Positions 36,017 through 49,425 of a stretch of 64,000 nucleotides of DNA are shown here, in pieces. Within the stretch, counting starts at the first letter, position 1, and each line of letters opens with the position of its first letter. The notes beneath the pieces were generated by a model, which saw only the letters and a program-made list of their open reading frames with translations, was not told where the DNA came from and did no database searches. Source of the DNA: Zychaea mexicana (lineage: Eukaryota; Mucoromycota; Mucoromycetes; Mucorales; Lichtheimiaceae); the NCBI RefSeq assembly GCF_025766255.1, contig NW_026516667.1:186001-250000 (forward strand), written 5' to 3'. A program made the translations under genes and the position numbers.

Positions 36017-37973
36017 TTCCGAATTATCTACCTATCAAGAACTAGCTTCGTTCCATTAAGGGCAGTCGCAAAATCATGCCGTCTGCGTAAAGAATCTTCC
36101 TTATCGTTTAGGCATGACCATCTGTTCAGTACAATAAGTTTGCAAACATAGACTGCTTTGCGGTATATTGCGTGATTTTGTGGTTATCCTCTCTGCTTTC
36201 CGACTCTGCTGCAAACAATATTGAGCAGAGAAGCATCCGTCCAGTGATTTCCAACACAATCCAGTAGTTATTTCTATCCAAATTAGGTAGAATAATTGAA
36301 GGCATAACTAATTCCCCTCTTGCCGTCAAAATAATCGAGCAACAATTATTGTAGGCATTCGATTGTAATCTTTGGGTCTCTTCATTTGACATCGCTCTAA
36401 ACATGGCTAGCCAGTTAAGAAGGGGACAAACGGTTGTTCTGCGTTGAAGGGCTTTGCTGAGGCACAATGTGACCCACTGCGAGTAAACTGAGCTCTCATA
36501 GTCTGCACTGTAACACATTACTGTATGTAATCATTCCTATTTCTTTTGGCACTCGTCGTTGGTGACGAGCTTCATCGAGCCTAGAGAGATGAATTAAGCG
36601 GATCCTAATACATGGTATCTCACGTGAATCGAGTATGTTTTTTTTGTGCAATGCAATGATTCCAAAACCCTTATTCTGATTATAAACGAATAAGTAATCA
36701 AACTGCTGTAAGCATCTTTACGATCGAGATGAATCGAACCCAGTGATAGCGTGTGCTTTCCAGAATTTTAAAGATGCTGGCAAATCTGTGCAAAGGATGC
36801 TGTGTGGTTCGTTTTTCACCTGCTGATCCAAAACAATATAATCTGTTCAGACACAGTCTAGAATCCGGAAGGCTCAATATGATAGAGTCCAATATCGTCT
36901 CTTCTTTCAAATCAAAGGCTGTCTCGCTCATGGAGCTCTAAAAGCCGACCATTCGGATGTTCTTGGTGAATCATCGATAATGGATCAATGAGTTCACTAA
37001 TCCGGCAATCCGAGGTTGGCTTTCTACATCAAGTTGTTGATTTGAACCCCCCCCCCGATATACTACCATAATACCGGCCATATTACTATGTAAATGATGT
37101 TGTATTAGTGTGTATTGGAATGAGGGGATAAAAATGACGGAGAGAATAAGAATACATCGATGATACGTAGCTGAATTTTTCTTATATATTCACGTAGAGC
37201 GTCAACCTGTGTTTCGACATCCCACGGTGATTACTGTATGTATATAATCAAGCCAAAGATTACCTGCTATTACTATCTTGTCTAACGTCTGGTTAATATC
37301 ATTTATCGCTTTTTACAGTGATATGATAATCAAAGATCTTAATAAAAAGGCAGGGAAGATCCATCGTAGTAACATCCCCAAGCGAGTCATCAGTCTATAT
37401 TGCGTGATTCTCCCATTAAAGTCTTTTTTTTATGCATTATTTTTACTTTCCTTTCCATTTACTAGACAGTCATGTCTTGCAGGTGAAAAGAAGGAGGCGG
37501 GTGGTGCCAAGTTTGTCTCGCGCAGCAGGATCGCCCGTTGTCAGGTAACCACCTCATTGGACGGAGTTTCTCAAATTGTATTGTTGTTGCTTCCTATTCA
37601 TTATCACGAACAATAGCGACTGCTATATCCGAGCTTACAAGCACTATAAAGCAGCAGAAGATAAATAGGTGTTTGAAACAATATATTCTATACGAGACTA
37701 TATTTACTTTTCTACAAGGAGAGAGCAATGATGTCTCACATACGTGATAAATAGTCTCGTTTTATTGTTGCACAAAGCATTGCTGTGCGGTCTAACCGCG
37801 GCATAATCCATTGGCTGCATAAAAAAGTGGAAACATAGGAGCTCCAACTTACTTGGGACAGCGCGCGGTGTTGTAGTATCCAGCATATTATACGCAGTGA
37901 GAGACCTTTTGACATCTTCTTTTCTTTGATATTCTACTGTTTCTCCCTCGTTCTAAACAAATTATTTTTCGAA
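36017..37973. other. Gene-poor stretch upstream of F-box gene
   Basis: An unbroken 130-codon frame on the minus strand (36518-36126) and a 77-codon frame (36931-36698) show no recognised motif; they may be more of the decayed F-box material nearby. A 10-base C run lies at about 37049. 37750-37973 is probably the promoter of the gene at 37974. Confidence 0.35.
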
Positions 37974-40052
37974 ATGCAGTCCACGACGGCAACAGATTCA
38001 CTCGTTCGACTTCAGAATGTCGCGAATCAGTTTCCGCTAAAAGCCAGCAACGGCAGCAATAACGCCGTTAAAAATATCCTTCACAATGACAACAACAACG
38101 AGCAGCAACAAGTGGTGGAGCCGCAGTGCAGCGAAAAGAACAACTCATTTGACACATTACCAGCTGAAATTCAACTCAAGGTGTTTGAACACCTTTCGTT
38201 GCGCGATTGCGTCCTAGCCAGCATTGTTTGTAGAAGCTGGCATGAATTGGCTTTACGTCGACCAAGTCTTTGGCGTTGTCTTGTTTTTGACGACAACCGC
38301 AGTGCAACGGCTCACTTACAAACGTACTGTCAACGCCAATATATCAGGAACACGTTTGTGCGTGAAATAAAGGTCCGCAGAGCGGTCGGTGAACGTTTGT
38401 CCGAAATATTCGGCTTTGCTATGGAACATAAATGGGACCATATCGAAAAAGGTAATGCAGAGCAGTGTGTGCTTTTCTCTCTTATTCTATCGTGTGTTCC
38501 TTGTCGTAAAAGCATGATAAGCTGGTGAATGTGTTATATAGCTGCTTAAAAAACGATATCCTTTCGTTTATCAGTGACCATTCGAACTGCGGTGCTGAAC
38601 GCGTCGCTACCTGCGTTTCTGAACACCATCAGTAGTACAATCACTAGTTTGGTGCTCAAATACGAATACAAAACCTGGGAGTTCAAGCACTTAATACTTC
38701 CGGATTCTATACTACAGCAATGCCCGAATCTTGTCTCGCTGCACTATTCTACAACACTCCACCACGATCTTTGGGATGGATACCCGTATTTGGATATGCC
38801 ACATCAAAACCTTGTGGATCTCGCCATCAATATAAGTAATCGATCGTGGTACGGGTATAAATTGGAATCACTGCTACAGTCACTGCCAAAACTGCGTCGA
38901 TTAAGCGTACGTCCAGACAAGGATGAAGACCCTGAACTCATCTTTGCGAAATTGTCGCAATGTTGCCCGAACCTTGACTGCCTCAACCTCATCAACAGCA
39001 TAAATGATTCACGCACACGTGGTCCTATACCCGCTTCACTTACTTTTTCATCTTCTGCTGTAACAGCTACAACAACAACAACAACATCGTCGTCTTCGTC
39101 AGATACTTCTGAAGGCGATCGCGATAATGTAGTACTACTTCGAGAACTTGTCATTGACGACCAGTCAAATGCATGGTATCCATATGCCAAAACACTCAGC
39201 GACGACAGCAAGGACAATTTTATCAAGAAATGCAGCAAAACGCTCGAATGCCTCGACATCAATGGGTACTGGTTCCTTGGTCCATCCATGCTGCACAACT
39301 TGTCACTGTATTCGTTCCCAGCGCTCAACATGCTTTACCTCACCGATGTACAAGAGCAACCACAGTACGAACGTATAGCGCTGAATCTGTGTATATTCTT
39401 ACGACATACACCTGAGCTTTTCTATGCCGAATTCAAAGGGATCAATTCAGTGACAGATGCTGTCCTCAAGGCACTCAAAACCTACACGTACCTGGAAACA
39501 CTGTGCTTAAGCCGTTGCCGCAGCTTAACATCGACTGGATTGACCGATTTTATTAACGGCAATACTTTTCTGGTCGAGCTCAAAATCAATTGCATGGATG
39601 CATTGACGGACACTATCTTTGGCATGCTAGGGAACGCGCAAGAGCTCGCATCGTTGCGTGTCTTAGAGATTGTGGCATGTCCGAATATTTCGCTGGCGGG
39701 ATTGGATGAGTTTATCAACGCGATGGAAAGGGAAGAAGGCAATGACACTAACACCAAGAATGACAGTAACAGTGCAGAGGACTCCCAACAGCAACAATCG
39801 AAAACGAAGCGGCTGGCAAAGTTTTACATCAACTACAACAAAGCGGAGCGACCTTTAGACGTGGACTGGGCTATTGAACTACTGCTTCGAAGACTGGATA
39901 AACATGCAATGCAGTGGTCTTTTGCGCGTTTATCGCCACATGCAACCAAATTCGAGCAAATAACGAGCTATGAGTGGATGGAGCACGAGAAAAAGGCATG
40001 GCGGATAGAACAAGAAGTTCTAGAAGGCCTAAAGGATCTCTCCATTTCATAA
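37974..40052 (+). CDS. F-box/LRR protein
   Basis: Exons 37974-38451 and 38575-40052 (phase 1), 651 residues. Start is the first ATG in the frame (MQSTTATD). Residues about 59-105 form an F-box (LPAEIQLKVFEHLSLRDCVL, CRSWHELALRRPSLW). The remainder is leucine-rich repeat-like (LPKLRRLSVRPDKDED, CCPNLDCLNLINS, YLETLCLSRCRSLTSTGLTD, LRVLEIVACPNISLAGLDE) with poly-Thr/Ser and Asn/Ser/Gln inserts. Sequence is clearly different from the inverted pair, though the exon layout is the same (F-box exon, phase-1 intron, LRR exon). Probable SCF substrate receptor; substrate unknown. Confidence 0.87.
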
Positions 40053-40783
40053 TCTTCTTCTGTATAACCATTTATGGCTGTAAATCATTATTCACAACAC
40101 CTCCCTTCTCTTTTTTATTTTATTGTAACCCTCCACACAGCACATGCTTGTCATTGATACCACTCTCAATAAATGTGTACTTTTTAAATTACCTGATAAA
40201 CGATATTATTGTACGCTAAGAAGAGTTTTAAGTGGCTATAAATCAATCATGGATCCTTAGGTTCTCCTATTTTTAAACCAAGCAAGACTTGCTATAACTT
40301 TTCTTCTATCGAATATGAACAGATCAATGGTATGTAGCATTCACATTTTGGTTTGGTAATGCAGCAACAACGCTAGAAACAGCTTTTGCTTATGTACTGA
40401 AATATTAGAAAGGTTTTAATAAATTAAACATCCAAGGCATAACGAGGGCATACTGCAATACGTTTGTATAAACTATCTGAAAAGTTTCACGCACTTTTAA
40501 GTATGAAAAGGCATCACAACTATGAAAATACATATACATATTACAAAGTGATAACATTCTCACACCAGCAATTGCTGTACATTGTGGTGTACATTGGCCA
40601 TCAATATCCACATAGCAACAGAATTTACACGCATCACACACAACACACAACACACAACACCTTCAACCATACATGGAACATGCTTTAAACGACGATATAT
40701 CAGTAGCAGCAATGCAGTTTTAATTCATAAGGAACGTCATATTAGAAAGTAATGGGACAACATACTGTAAACGCTAACTGGTA
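40053..40783. other. Intergenic, nothing recognised
   Basis: 3' flank of the F-box gene, AT-rich. A short CACA repeat sits at about 40634-40660. The stretch ends at the TA duplication flanking the transposon. Confidence 0.5.
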
Positions 40784-41435
40784 CAGTGGACCCCCGCTTT
40801 TTTCAAGGCTGCCATTCCTGAGCACTCTTGAAAATAAAGCGGGTTTGAATTTCATCGGGGGAAGGGTAGCGGCAGCAATCTTCCGGATAAACTTTTAAAA
40901 TTTAGCTGAAACTTTCTCACTACTGTACAGTACTGTTTCTAAATCCATACTGCCACATGCTTTTTTGCTTTATATTATATGGAATATATATTTTCTACAA
41001 TTACCTGACACACAGCTCTACTTGTTTAAGATTTTGATAAACATATAATGACTTCCCTAGTTTCTCTTGAGATCCGATCTTATCAATTACTTGCTCCGAT
41101 AAATAAAGAAAAAACGAATGACAGCCGCGAGAAGCCAGCAAACTCACTTCTGAAACAACACCATTCACTACTTGAGATCAGTCTTATCTGCTTTTTAGAG
41201 GAAGGCTCCCTCAAAGAAAGGCTTAGACAAGTGAGAGACCACTTGCGCCGACAGCAAATAAATGGGACACAGAGCACCTTAACCTCTTTTTTTAGAGCAT
41301 AACAATAGGCATACATGGTCATAAACGTAGATATACACCTCAAATTCGCAAATTGTATTAAAAATATTCATACATCTTTATATGAATACCATCCACATGA
41401 TGTTGCAAAATATAGAAAAATTCGGGGGTCCACTG
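40784..41435 (+). mobile_element. Internally deleted pogo-type (Tc1/mariner superfamily) DNA transposon
   Basis: A 652-bp element with perfect 13-base terminal inverted repeats (CAGTGGACCCCCG at 40784-40796 and its reverse complement at 41423-41435), imperfectly paired for several more bases, and flanked on both sides by TA (40782-40783 and 41436-41437), the standard target duplication of this superfamily. CAGTG ends are typical of pogo/Tigger elements. The interior holds an 84-codon remnant of the transposase C-terminus but no DDE domain or DNA-binding domain, so the copy cannot move itself. Confidence 0.85.
41048..41302 (+). pseudogene. Transposase C-terminal remnant with PCNA-binding motif
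   Basis: An ATG-initiated 84-codon frame inside the transposon. Its end (LKERLRQVRDHLRRQQ, then QSTLTSFF at residues 75-82) fits the C-terminal tail of pogo-family transposases, which carry a PIP box (Q-x-x-L-x-x-F-F) for PCNA. The catalytic DDE core and the N-terminal DNA-binding domain are absent, lost with the internal deletion. I treat it as a fragment, not a working gene. Confidence 0.65.
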
Positions 41436-42164
41436 TACCAATTGTTGAAGCCCAAAGCACTATCTACTTGGATGCGATCTCAATAACATACATATAACAT
41501 CCTTGTCAAAAATAGAAACATACATAAGCACTATTCACGTTCGTCGTCAACGTACAAACACCTAGGTTTTTATTCAGAATGACCCCCACAAAGAGCTAAT
41601 AAAGATGGTGGCAAGGGAAGGAAATCGTAATATCAATTACTGTGACAGAATAAGTCAACGAGTCCCGAAAGGAATCAATACTGGCTCATTATGATAACAT
41701 ACGTTTTCAGTACTGTACTTATAAAAGATGGCTTATCCTTGGCAGCTATCACAGCGTGTAAATTAAACAAATGAGTGGGTATTATTAATCATCCATTCAA
41801 GATTAAGTATTATAGGATGCGTAAGTGCAAGGTCGATCCGTCTAAGTGGATAATGGAATTACGTGATCCTATTAGTGACAACTTCTTCCTGAGCGTAGGT
41901 AATTCATGTGACACCAAGATGTGTCTGAATGGGGGAAATAACAGTAACATTAATGACGGATCAAAGAATATGTGTTATTGGCCATGTTGCATACAACAGA
42001 AATGCTGTTTTTGAAACAAGTGGACTCACTGTTATGGTGCTGCACACAACTTATGTAAATTTTTGTGTATTTTAAGGTTGTCTAACTTGCTAGAGCTGCA
42101 ACGCATTGAACTTTATGTACATGCTTTACCATATATTTTTTCATCTACTTTCACTGGAGATTTA
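41436..42164. other. Intergenic, nothing recognised
   Basis: AT-rich. A 79-codon frame at 41775-42014 (plus) shows no family signal. Confidence 0.45.
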
Positions 42165-42867
42165 GTATCAGTCGTCGATGTAATTCATCCCTCTTCGTTT
42201 GCTTTGACTGGGCTTCAAAGGCTTGTTACGTTTGGATAACTGCTTCTTGTGGAGCAGGCCTCTATGCTTGTTGAGCTGCCTCGCCTCCGTCGTTGTCCCT
42301 CCGTGCTCCTCAATCTGCAGGTGTTCCATCTCGTCCTCCTAGGTGGACGCCTTCTCTCTGCTCAGGTGAATCGATTGGTGTCAAACAGCAGGTTGGTAGC
42401 GATTCCACACCAGATATAAATTTCTGGTCATTCAAGCCAGTAAATTCAATCTGGCAGTTGTTATCCTCGAAAGAACACCACTTCTGTAGACTGGACGGCA
42501 TCACGAATAGATTTGCAACACGTTTCGGTATCACCATGCGCAAGTTCCTGCTGAACTGGGCAAGTAAGATGGGCTCTTCCAGTATCGAGAGTGTCGCCGA
42601 TGGCGGGCAACGCATTGACATCACTGCTGAAAGCCAACATGACTGTGGCAAATGCAAAGATAGAGTAGTTCGCACCATTTTACTGATATCATCATACATA
42701 GTCATGGGCAATCTTTTAAAAACATCAGACGCCGACGATGAGGACGCCAAAGTGGCACATCTGCGTACTTGGATAATGCGGCAGGCAGGACCACCAAATT
42801 TTTGCTTGAGTGTATCGAAAGCATATACTGTCACATAGCTTCTATAAGCTCTTCCCGCGCGGAACAA
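42165..42867. other. Coding-like island of unclear strand
   Basis: Both strands stay open for about 180 codons (42293-42838 plus; 42867-42310 minus). On the minus strand, after a possible acceptor (CACCTAG, near 42340), a frame of about 55 codons runs to a stop near 42165 and ends in basic sequence (KRRGMNYIDD) rich in Lys, Gln and Leu, which looks like a genuine protein end. I see no domain on either strand. It could be the last part of a gene, or a fragment of a mobile element. Confidence 0.3.
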
Positions 42868-44950
42868 TACTCTTGGAAATCTATGCGATCTCCAACTGTT
42901 CTATGTACGATACACGGATTCTCTAATCGCTCTACTGATTATGTACTACTGTACCACCCTCTAAGAAATTGTGCATGGTAGCAACACCAACCTCAGATGG
43001 TATGAAATAAAGCCTTTCTCGCACTCCCTATATTGAGACCTTTTATGCGCTTTGCTTTTATGAATACGGGATAAATAACACTTACACAGTGCTATGATAT
43101 ATACCATCCAAGTCTTCTGGGACTACGCACCTTTAGTCTTAAGCCCTTAAGCCTCTCCTCTGCTTCGCTTCGACTTCAAACGGCTTGCTTTCCTACATCA
43201 TATATTACAACGCTCATTATATATAAAAAGATCATAAATAAAATTTTTGAAATACCCGAGTACACCGCAGCAGTAAGCAGTTGTGCAAAGACAGACATCC
43301 TAATACGTCAAATAACTTGTCAAGGGGCAAGGACTATTTAGCACATAAACTTTGGATATCCCAGGCCTGGAAGATTTAGTGATATTTGCAGCTTAGAATA
43401 CGGAGAAATCATTAAGTGGTGAGACCAGATTTGATGAAGAAACTTAGAAAACCCAAGGGTTGTACGAAAAGCGTGGGGTATAAAGAAGCGCGGGTTGCCT
43501 GAATATTATTTTTTTTTGAGCGAGATACCGAGCAATAATTTGGGTCGACATTGTAACTTATTAATATATGTAGGAGGTATACTACCTGACAAAAAGGCTC
43601 ATATTACGATTATATCAACTCCACTTTCCCAGCTTTGTTGCTCGATCATCATCTCTATCGAACGCGTGCCGTTACCCTGACATACACGAAAGTGATAGCT
43701 ATACATAGGCCAGTGGCCGTACCGTTCTTATATAATCTGGATTGGTAGCCAGTTATAAAAATGACAGCATACAATCAATCAGTGAAGAAAACCTGCGACT
43801 AGATGATGACAATCATGAGGGTGTGGTCGGATCTTACAATGGTGCTGCTGGCTCTCTTCCATCATATCTACGAGAAGCCACGGCCAGTTCAATTCACAAG
43901 CAATATATAGTGAGTGCGTCAGCGGATTCTCGTGTTGTCAATGAACACTCTAAGCGACACAAGGGACAAAAGAAAGCAATAGTTGAAAAGTAAAGACTTC
44001 TATTATTAATGATCGTCTTTCTGTCATGTGGCTTAAAGAAAAGTATAGCGTATTTAATAACGACATGTACTTCATTTTATTTGACCACGGTAGTATCATA
44101 ATTGGACAACATGTGTATATGAATCTTCAGTCCAAAACTTATGATTTAAATTTGGTTAATGTCACTACACTGTCAATATCTTAAAGCCTGTAAATAAATA
44201 TATCATGATGGTTAAATACCTTTAGATGGCTTATACAAAAAGTATGGCAGTAGTATACGCTCGTTGAGGTTTGTTTCTGGAGAGGACATTTGTACATATT
44301 GAAGCACTACTCAAGAGATGTACCAAGTGGTTTCTTTACTCTATGATGTGTGAGCGAGTAGGTTCGCAATTAGTCTGATCTTGGTTGCCTCAGGTTGCTT
44401 CTCTCAGTAATACCGTGGCTTACTTTCAATTTGTGTGTTCGTATTTTATAGTTAGTCATATACAAAAATCAGTCATTATGTGCCGTAAATGAAAAAGGCA
44501 GCACTTCTTGATCAAACGATGCACGTTTTAAAGTCGGCTGTTATCGTTACGAAATGCGGAAATAAATAGGTCTGGTGATCGAAAACATGTTCTTCTCGTA
44601 TGATGATCGATTGTATGATATCTCGTACATAGGTAAAAAAAAAAGCAAACATCATTATCTGCACTATCCATTTTATCATTTAAAACCATTGCCCGTGTAG
44701 CCTATCTTAGGTTTATTTAAAGAGTTAGTAGTTAATCTATACATCAATGCAACCACGCTTTCTACTTTCTTTTGGCTCAATGAGAGTATGTGTGCGCAAG
44801 AAATCGGACTGCTCAAAAAAGTTCAAGTCATGCAGCAGCGCTGTTAAAGAGTTTAAAAAAAAAACTCATATCTTTTTTTAACCTCCACGCTTACTCTTTT
44901 GTGTCGTGTCAAAGCAACTTTGATTCAATAAAGTACAGTCCAGTCCAACA
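42868..44950. other. Gene-poor stretch upstream of the PRRC2-like gene
   Basis: A protein-like frame at about 43748-43993 (plus) ends in a Lys-rich tail (HSKRHKGQKKAIVEK) but has no clear start or upstream exon. Nothing else is supported. Promoter and leader of the gene at 44951 should lie in the last few hundred bases. Confidence 0.4.
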
Positions 44951-47900
44951 ATGTCTGGAGAAACCCCACCTACAGTCTCCGGTCGATTTCAATCACATAA
45001 AAAGTTTCCCGGATCCTCAATGTCTCCCGGCTCTAATCATTCCCCTAATGGTACGTTTCCACACACTATCCTTTATTTTCATGCTTTTTCTTTTGTTGTA
45101 CTGGGTGTGTGTCTGTGTGTGTGCTTGCATGACTTGATTTGTCTTAGCTTCCCCCATGATCGCTCTTTGGATCAAAAGGAGCTAATTTGAGTGAAAGGAG
45201 AGAAAAAGAGGAGAGAGTGTGTTTATGTGTGCTTATGATTACGAATGCGATATTGATCTATTAAGCTAAAGGCGGTCGAGGTGGTCACCACAACCGTTCC
45301 CGCGTATTGATGAGTAAAGTATCAGCACCACGTCCTATCAACCTTCCCAGCTTACGTCGAGAAAACGCAGCCGGTGGCGACTGGTCAGCCTCTTCTGGAG
45401 GTGGAGGCGGAGCACCAGGAACGAACAACAGCACATCATCGACGTCCGGTAATAATCATACAGGTGGAACAAGTGGTGGTGGATGGGGAACTTCGCCTTC
45501 CATGTCACCATTCTCGACACCGCAAAAGTGGGATCACAATAACGCTGCCAGCGAAAAGCCAGAGTGGCAAACAACAAGCAGTCCTGAATTACAATCACTA
45601 TCACCACCCGCCGTCCACAAGTCATCTTTGTCACCGCCACAATCGTCATCTTCCACACACGCCCCTGCCACCTCCTCGACTTCTTCTTCTCCAGGCAGTC
45701 CTCCGTACCAAGGTACAGCCTCACGTGTTTGGGCTGCTGTATCCACAACCTCAACGCCAACATTGTCGGCCAAATTTCCCACAGCTGCTGAGACTGCTAC
45801 ACCGGAAAGTAAGTCAAGTGGTCTTTTTTTAATTCTTGTCATGCAAAAAAATGTGTGTGTGTGATCCTGATTTTTTTATATTGTGGCGTAATAAATAAAG
45901 GTACTGCGACAACTACCACTGGTGCGGATAAAAGTCCAAAATCTGATAAACAGCAACAGCAACAGCAGGTACGTGTACACTTGTCCAATTTCCCCGTGTG
46001 TAATCCGTTAAATTGAGGATGTCATAAGAATGCAAGCGCAGGCTACTGACTGTTTATTATCTGTGATAAAGCAGAGTGAAATCAAACCTGCTATTGACGA
46101 GAAAATCACTATAGGAGAAACCGAACATTTGGATTGGGACGAGGTGGGATTAAGCACACTCTACTAGGATGACGGTTGATTGTTTGTGTTCTTACTTTGT
46201 ATTCTTATGATAGATCGTACGTCAAGACTTGGAAAACGACGATTCACCGGCGGATACTTCCGAAATTGAAACCGTGCTTCCATCTGACCGCTTCACAGAG
46301 GATTATGATCGCAGCTATCCTCCACAAATCCACCCAATCACAGACGACGCTAATCCTCCTCCTCCCACTCATCCCACCTCATCGATTCATACAGCACCCA
46401 CCTCTGGTTACCACAACAAGGGCGGCTATGCACGCCGGGACAGCAACAGTACATGGGGAGGTAATCACGATTGGAACGGGTACTCGCGAACCAACAACCA
46501 AGAACGACGTGCATCAGCAGACCGCAATGCCTGGGGTAGCGGCGGTGGCATTGGTGGAGCTAATGGCGGTGGCAACCGTCGGGGCGATATGGGCGAACGA
46601 GGCAGAGGTCGATTTGGCAACCGTCGTCCGAGCCATGACCGGAAATCAAACTTTCAGCCCACAGTTTTGCAACGCCCTCGACGCATGTCCGAATTATCAG
46701 CACGTTCCGATCGCTCTTCATCGCGCGATGAAATACCACAATCAGTAGTAGCTGAACAATCACAATCACCACCGCAACAGCATCAACAAATGCCGCCTGT
46801 GTCGTTGCCAGCTGTCGTTGAAGGTTCGCCATCGAGTCGTCCCACGGAACTTACTGCTGCACAACGCGAGGTAATGCTCAGCGCTGCTGAACGAGCAAAG
46901 AAACGTCGTGATGAGGAGGAAGCAGAGTTTGCAGCTATCCGAGAACGTGCTCGCAAGAAAGCCGAAGCACTTGCTGCCATGTGTGAAAGCAAGTCGCCAA
47001 AGTCGTCAACGGACGCTGCTAAACCGGAAGAAAAGAAACCTGCCCTAGATGCCAATGCAGTAGCAACAACTGATACAGCGCCCAAGTCCGAAAACAAATC
47101 TCCAGTTGATGGTAACAAGACTACCACAGACAAAATCTCCACTACTAACGATGCTGAGAAGCAAAAGCCAGAGGAGCCATTGTCTGAGACCGGTGGAAAA
47201 GGTAAGAACGGCGGAAACGATTGTGTTTGTGTGCGAGAGATTATGTAGAAACTAATAACTGACTCCTTTCGTTCGTTTCCTCATATTTAATATCAGACGA
47301 GCCTGCAACGTCCTCAACTCCATCAGCAAATAAGAAGGATGTCAAAGCTTCGCCACAGCCACCCACCGACAAGCCTCATGAAAAAGAGGGCAGCGACGAA
47401 GATGATCAGAGGTGGAACGACTATGTTGGGAACTTGAAGGAGAGCAAGCCGGCCGAACGTGCGTCTACAAGTGACAGCAATGCATCAGCGTGGAATGCCT
47501 ATGCAACACGTCTCCAATCAAGCAGCGAGAAACGCATGAATGCTGCCATCGACAAGTACGCCGCTGAAAGGAACTTGGATCCCTCACTATTTGATGACAT
47601 GCGACATACGGATCGTGAACCCTTACGCCTACACCGCCAACAACGAGGAGACTATCAAGGTCGCGACAGTCGCGATAGACGCGGCCAAAATAATCGCAAC
47701 GATCGTAATGACCACAGACAACATCGCGATGAGCACATCAGCAGCAAAAGACGAGATAAAACGTCTGCGAATGGTTCAACCGGGGAACACTCGGTGTCGC
47801 CAATCAATGTTGAGCTGTGGCCTGCATTAGGACAACAAACCAACGACGATACTGCCACTACCACCAGCAGTAGTCCAGCAAAACCGACGAAAAAGAAAAC

Positions 47901-49425
47901 GGAACAGAAGGTATCGTCCGTAGCTGGCGAAGATAGCTCAATCAAGAAGAAAAAAAAAAGGAAGGGCAAGCAGACCAAGGATGAGATCGTTGATGATGTT
48001 GATGAGAAAGCATCAGGACAAAAGGACGACACGGTACCTGTGATTCCTGAGGACGAAGTGCAAGAAAAGGAAGGTGGCGCTACTGCTGCTGCTGCTGCCC
48101 TGGAGAAGGAGGAGGATACCAAACCATCGGAAAAAAGTAAGAGGAAATGTAATCATGATAATGTGCGCACTGACGGAACCAATGAAGAAAATGAGACGTC
48201 AGTGCAGATCGAGTCTGGTGTATCTAAAAGGGAATCATCATTCGTTGCAGACGCTACCACCAAAAGCACAACCGAAGCATCGGCTGATTTGTCGCCTTCC
48301 ACTGGTGCTGATGATGGTGTTGGTAATGAACCGGTCAAAGAACAAAAAGGAGGAGGGGAGGTACAAGAACCACCACAGCAGCCTGCCTGTGACATTGACA
48401 CCAACAAACAACGGCAGCAGGAACCGCAGGACTATCATCCAGAAGAAGTTCTCGAACCCCTTCCGGAAATGATCGAAGCCAGTGAGTCTGGATCCCTCGT
48501 GTCACACAATATCACAGACACTGTACCAACACCGGAAAGTGAATCGTGTGGTCGTGCAAGAACATATTCAGCAGCGGCTGTGTTTGGCCATTGGACTCGC
48601 GCTGAACGTCATGACTTTTTGCAAAAGTCCAAGGAGTCTGTATTTCCGGAGGCCATAGAACGACTTGCTGAATTGAAGCCTGCCAACCTTACATTTCGAA
48701 CAGTGTCTGATGATAGACAAGCGGTGAGTTAATTCTCAATTCTATCTTTACATAGCGGCAGTCTCTCATCCTCCTCTACTTTTCCTCATATGTAGCCAAG
48801 TGTAGAAGACAACAACGACAGCATTGCCACCACAACATCATTTGATCACACCCGAGCATCTCCAATCATGGGCGGTGACCATGGCTTACCAAACCATATT
48901 GCTGGAGGACTTGAACGGGGAAAAGAATACATGATGATGGATCCAATGCATGCTGCGCCTATGGCTGCTGGTGCGACTTCCTCTTTGAATGACTTCACGC
49001 AGCAACAACGACAATTCTCATATGCCGTACCCGCCTTCGACGGCAATAAAGTCAGTCCTCAACAACACCACATGGCGGCTGCAGCACCTATGAGCATGAC
49101 GGCCGGCCAACAAAACTTCCCGCTGCTCGTATATCAAGTACCTTATAACAACCGGGGCCCGTTCATGCCAGGTTCATCCACAGCCACTACAGGTTATGGT
49201 GTGTCCGCAGATGGTCAACAGCCAGGTATGTTCGTTCCAGCATCATCCATGAGTCAACAACAGCCGCAGCAGCACCAACAGCAGTCCATGATGGGTGTTT
49301 ATCTTTTGTCACCTCATCAAATGCTTCCTCCATGGTCCGGTATGCCACTCAACAATGGCAGCAACAATAACAACACCCACCACCATCGCTATCAACAGCA
49401 TCATAATCAGCGACGACGCCACTAG
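44951..49425 (+). CDS. PRRC2/BAT2 N-terminal-domain protein
   Basis: Seven exons: 44951-45050, 45272-45808, 45901-45968, 46075-46143, 46214-47201, 47297-48723, 48796-49425; phases agree, 1272 residues. Residues about 51-110 match the BAT2_N (PRRC2) pattern: SAPRPINLPSLRRENAAGGD followed by a Gly/Ser stretch and GGGWGTSP. Animal PRRC2 proteins bind RNA and associate with translation initiation and stress granules. The rest is disordered: an RGG-like segment (GERGRGRFGNRR), a charged coiled coil (SAAERAKKRRDEEEAEFAAI), a Lys/Asp/Glu-rich centre, a short conserved-looking block (FGHWTRAERHDFLQKSKESV) near 1040-1060, and a Met/Gln/His-rich end. RNA binding is inferred from composition and the family. 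Confidence 0.8.

Noticed and set aside
36700..36760. B-box-like GTTCGATTC on the minus strand, possible tRNA
   Set aside because: No A-box at proper distance and no cloverleaf stems.
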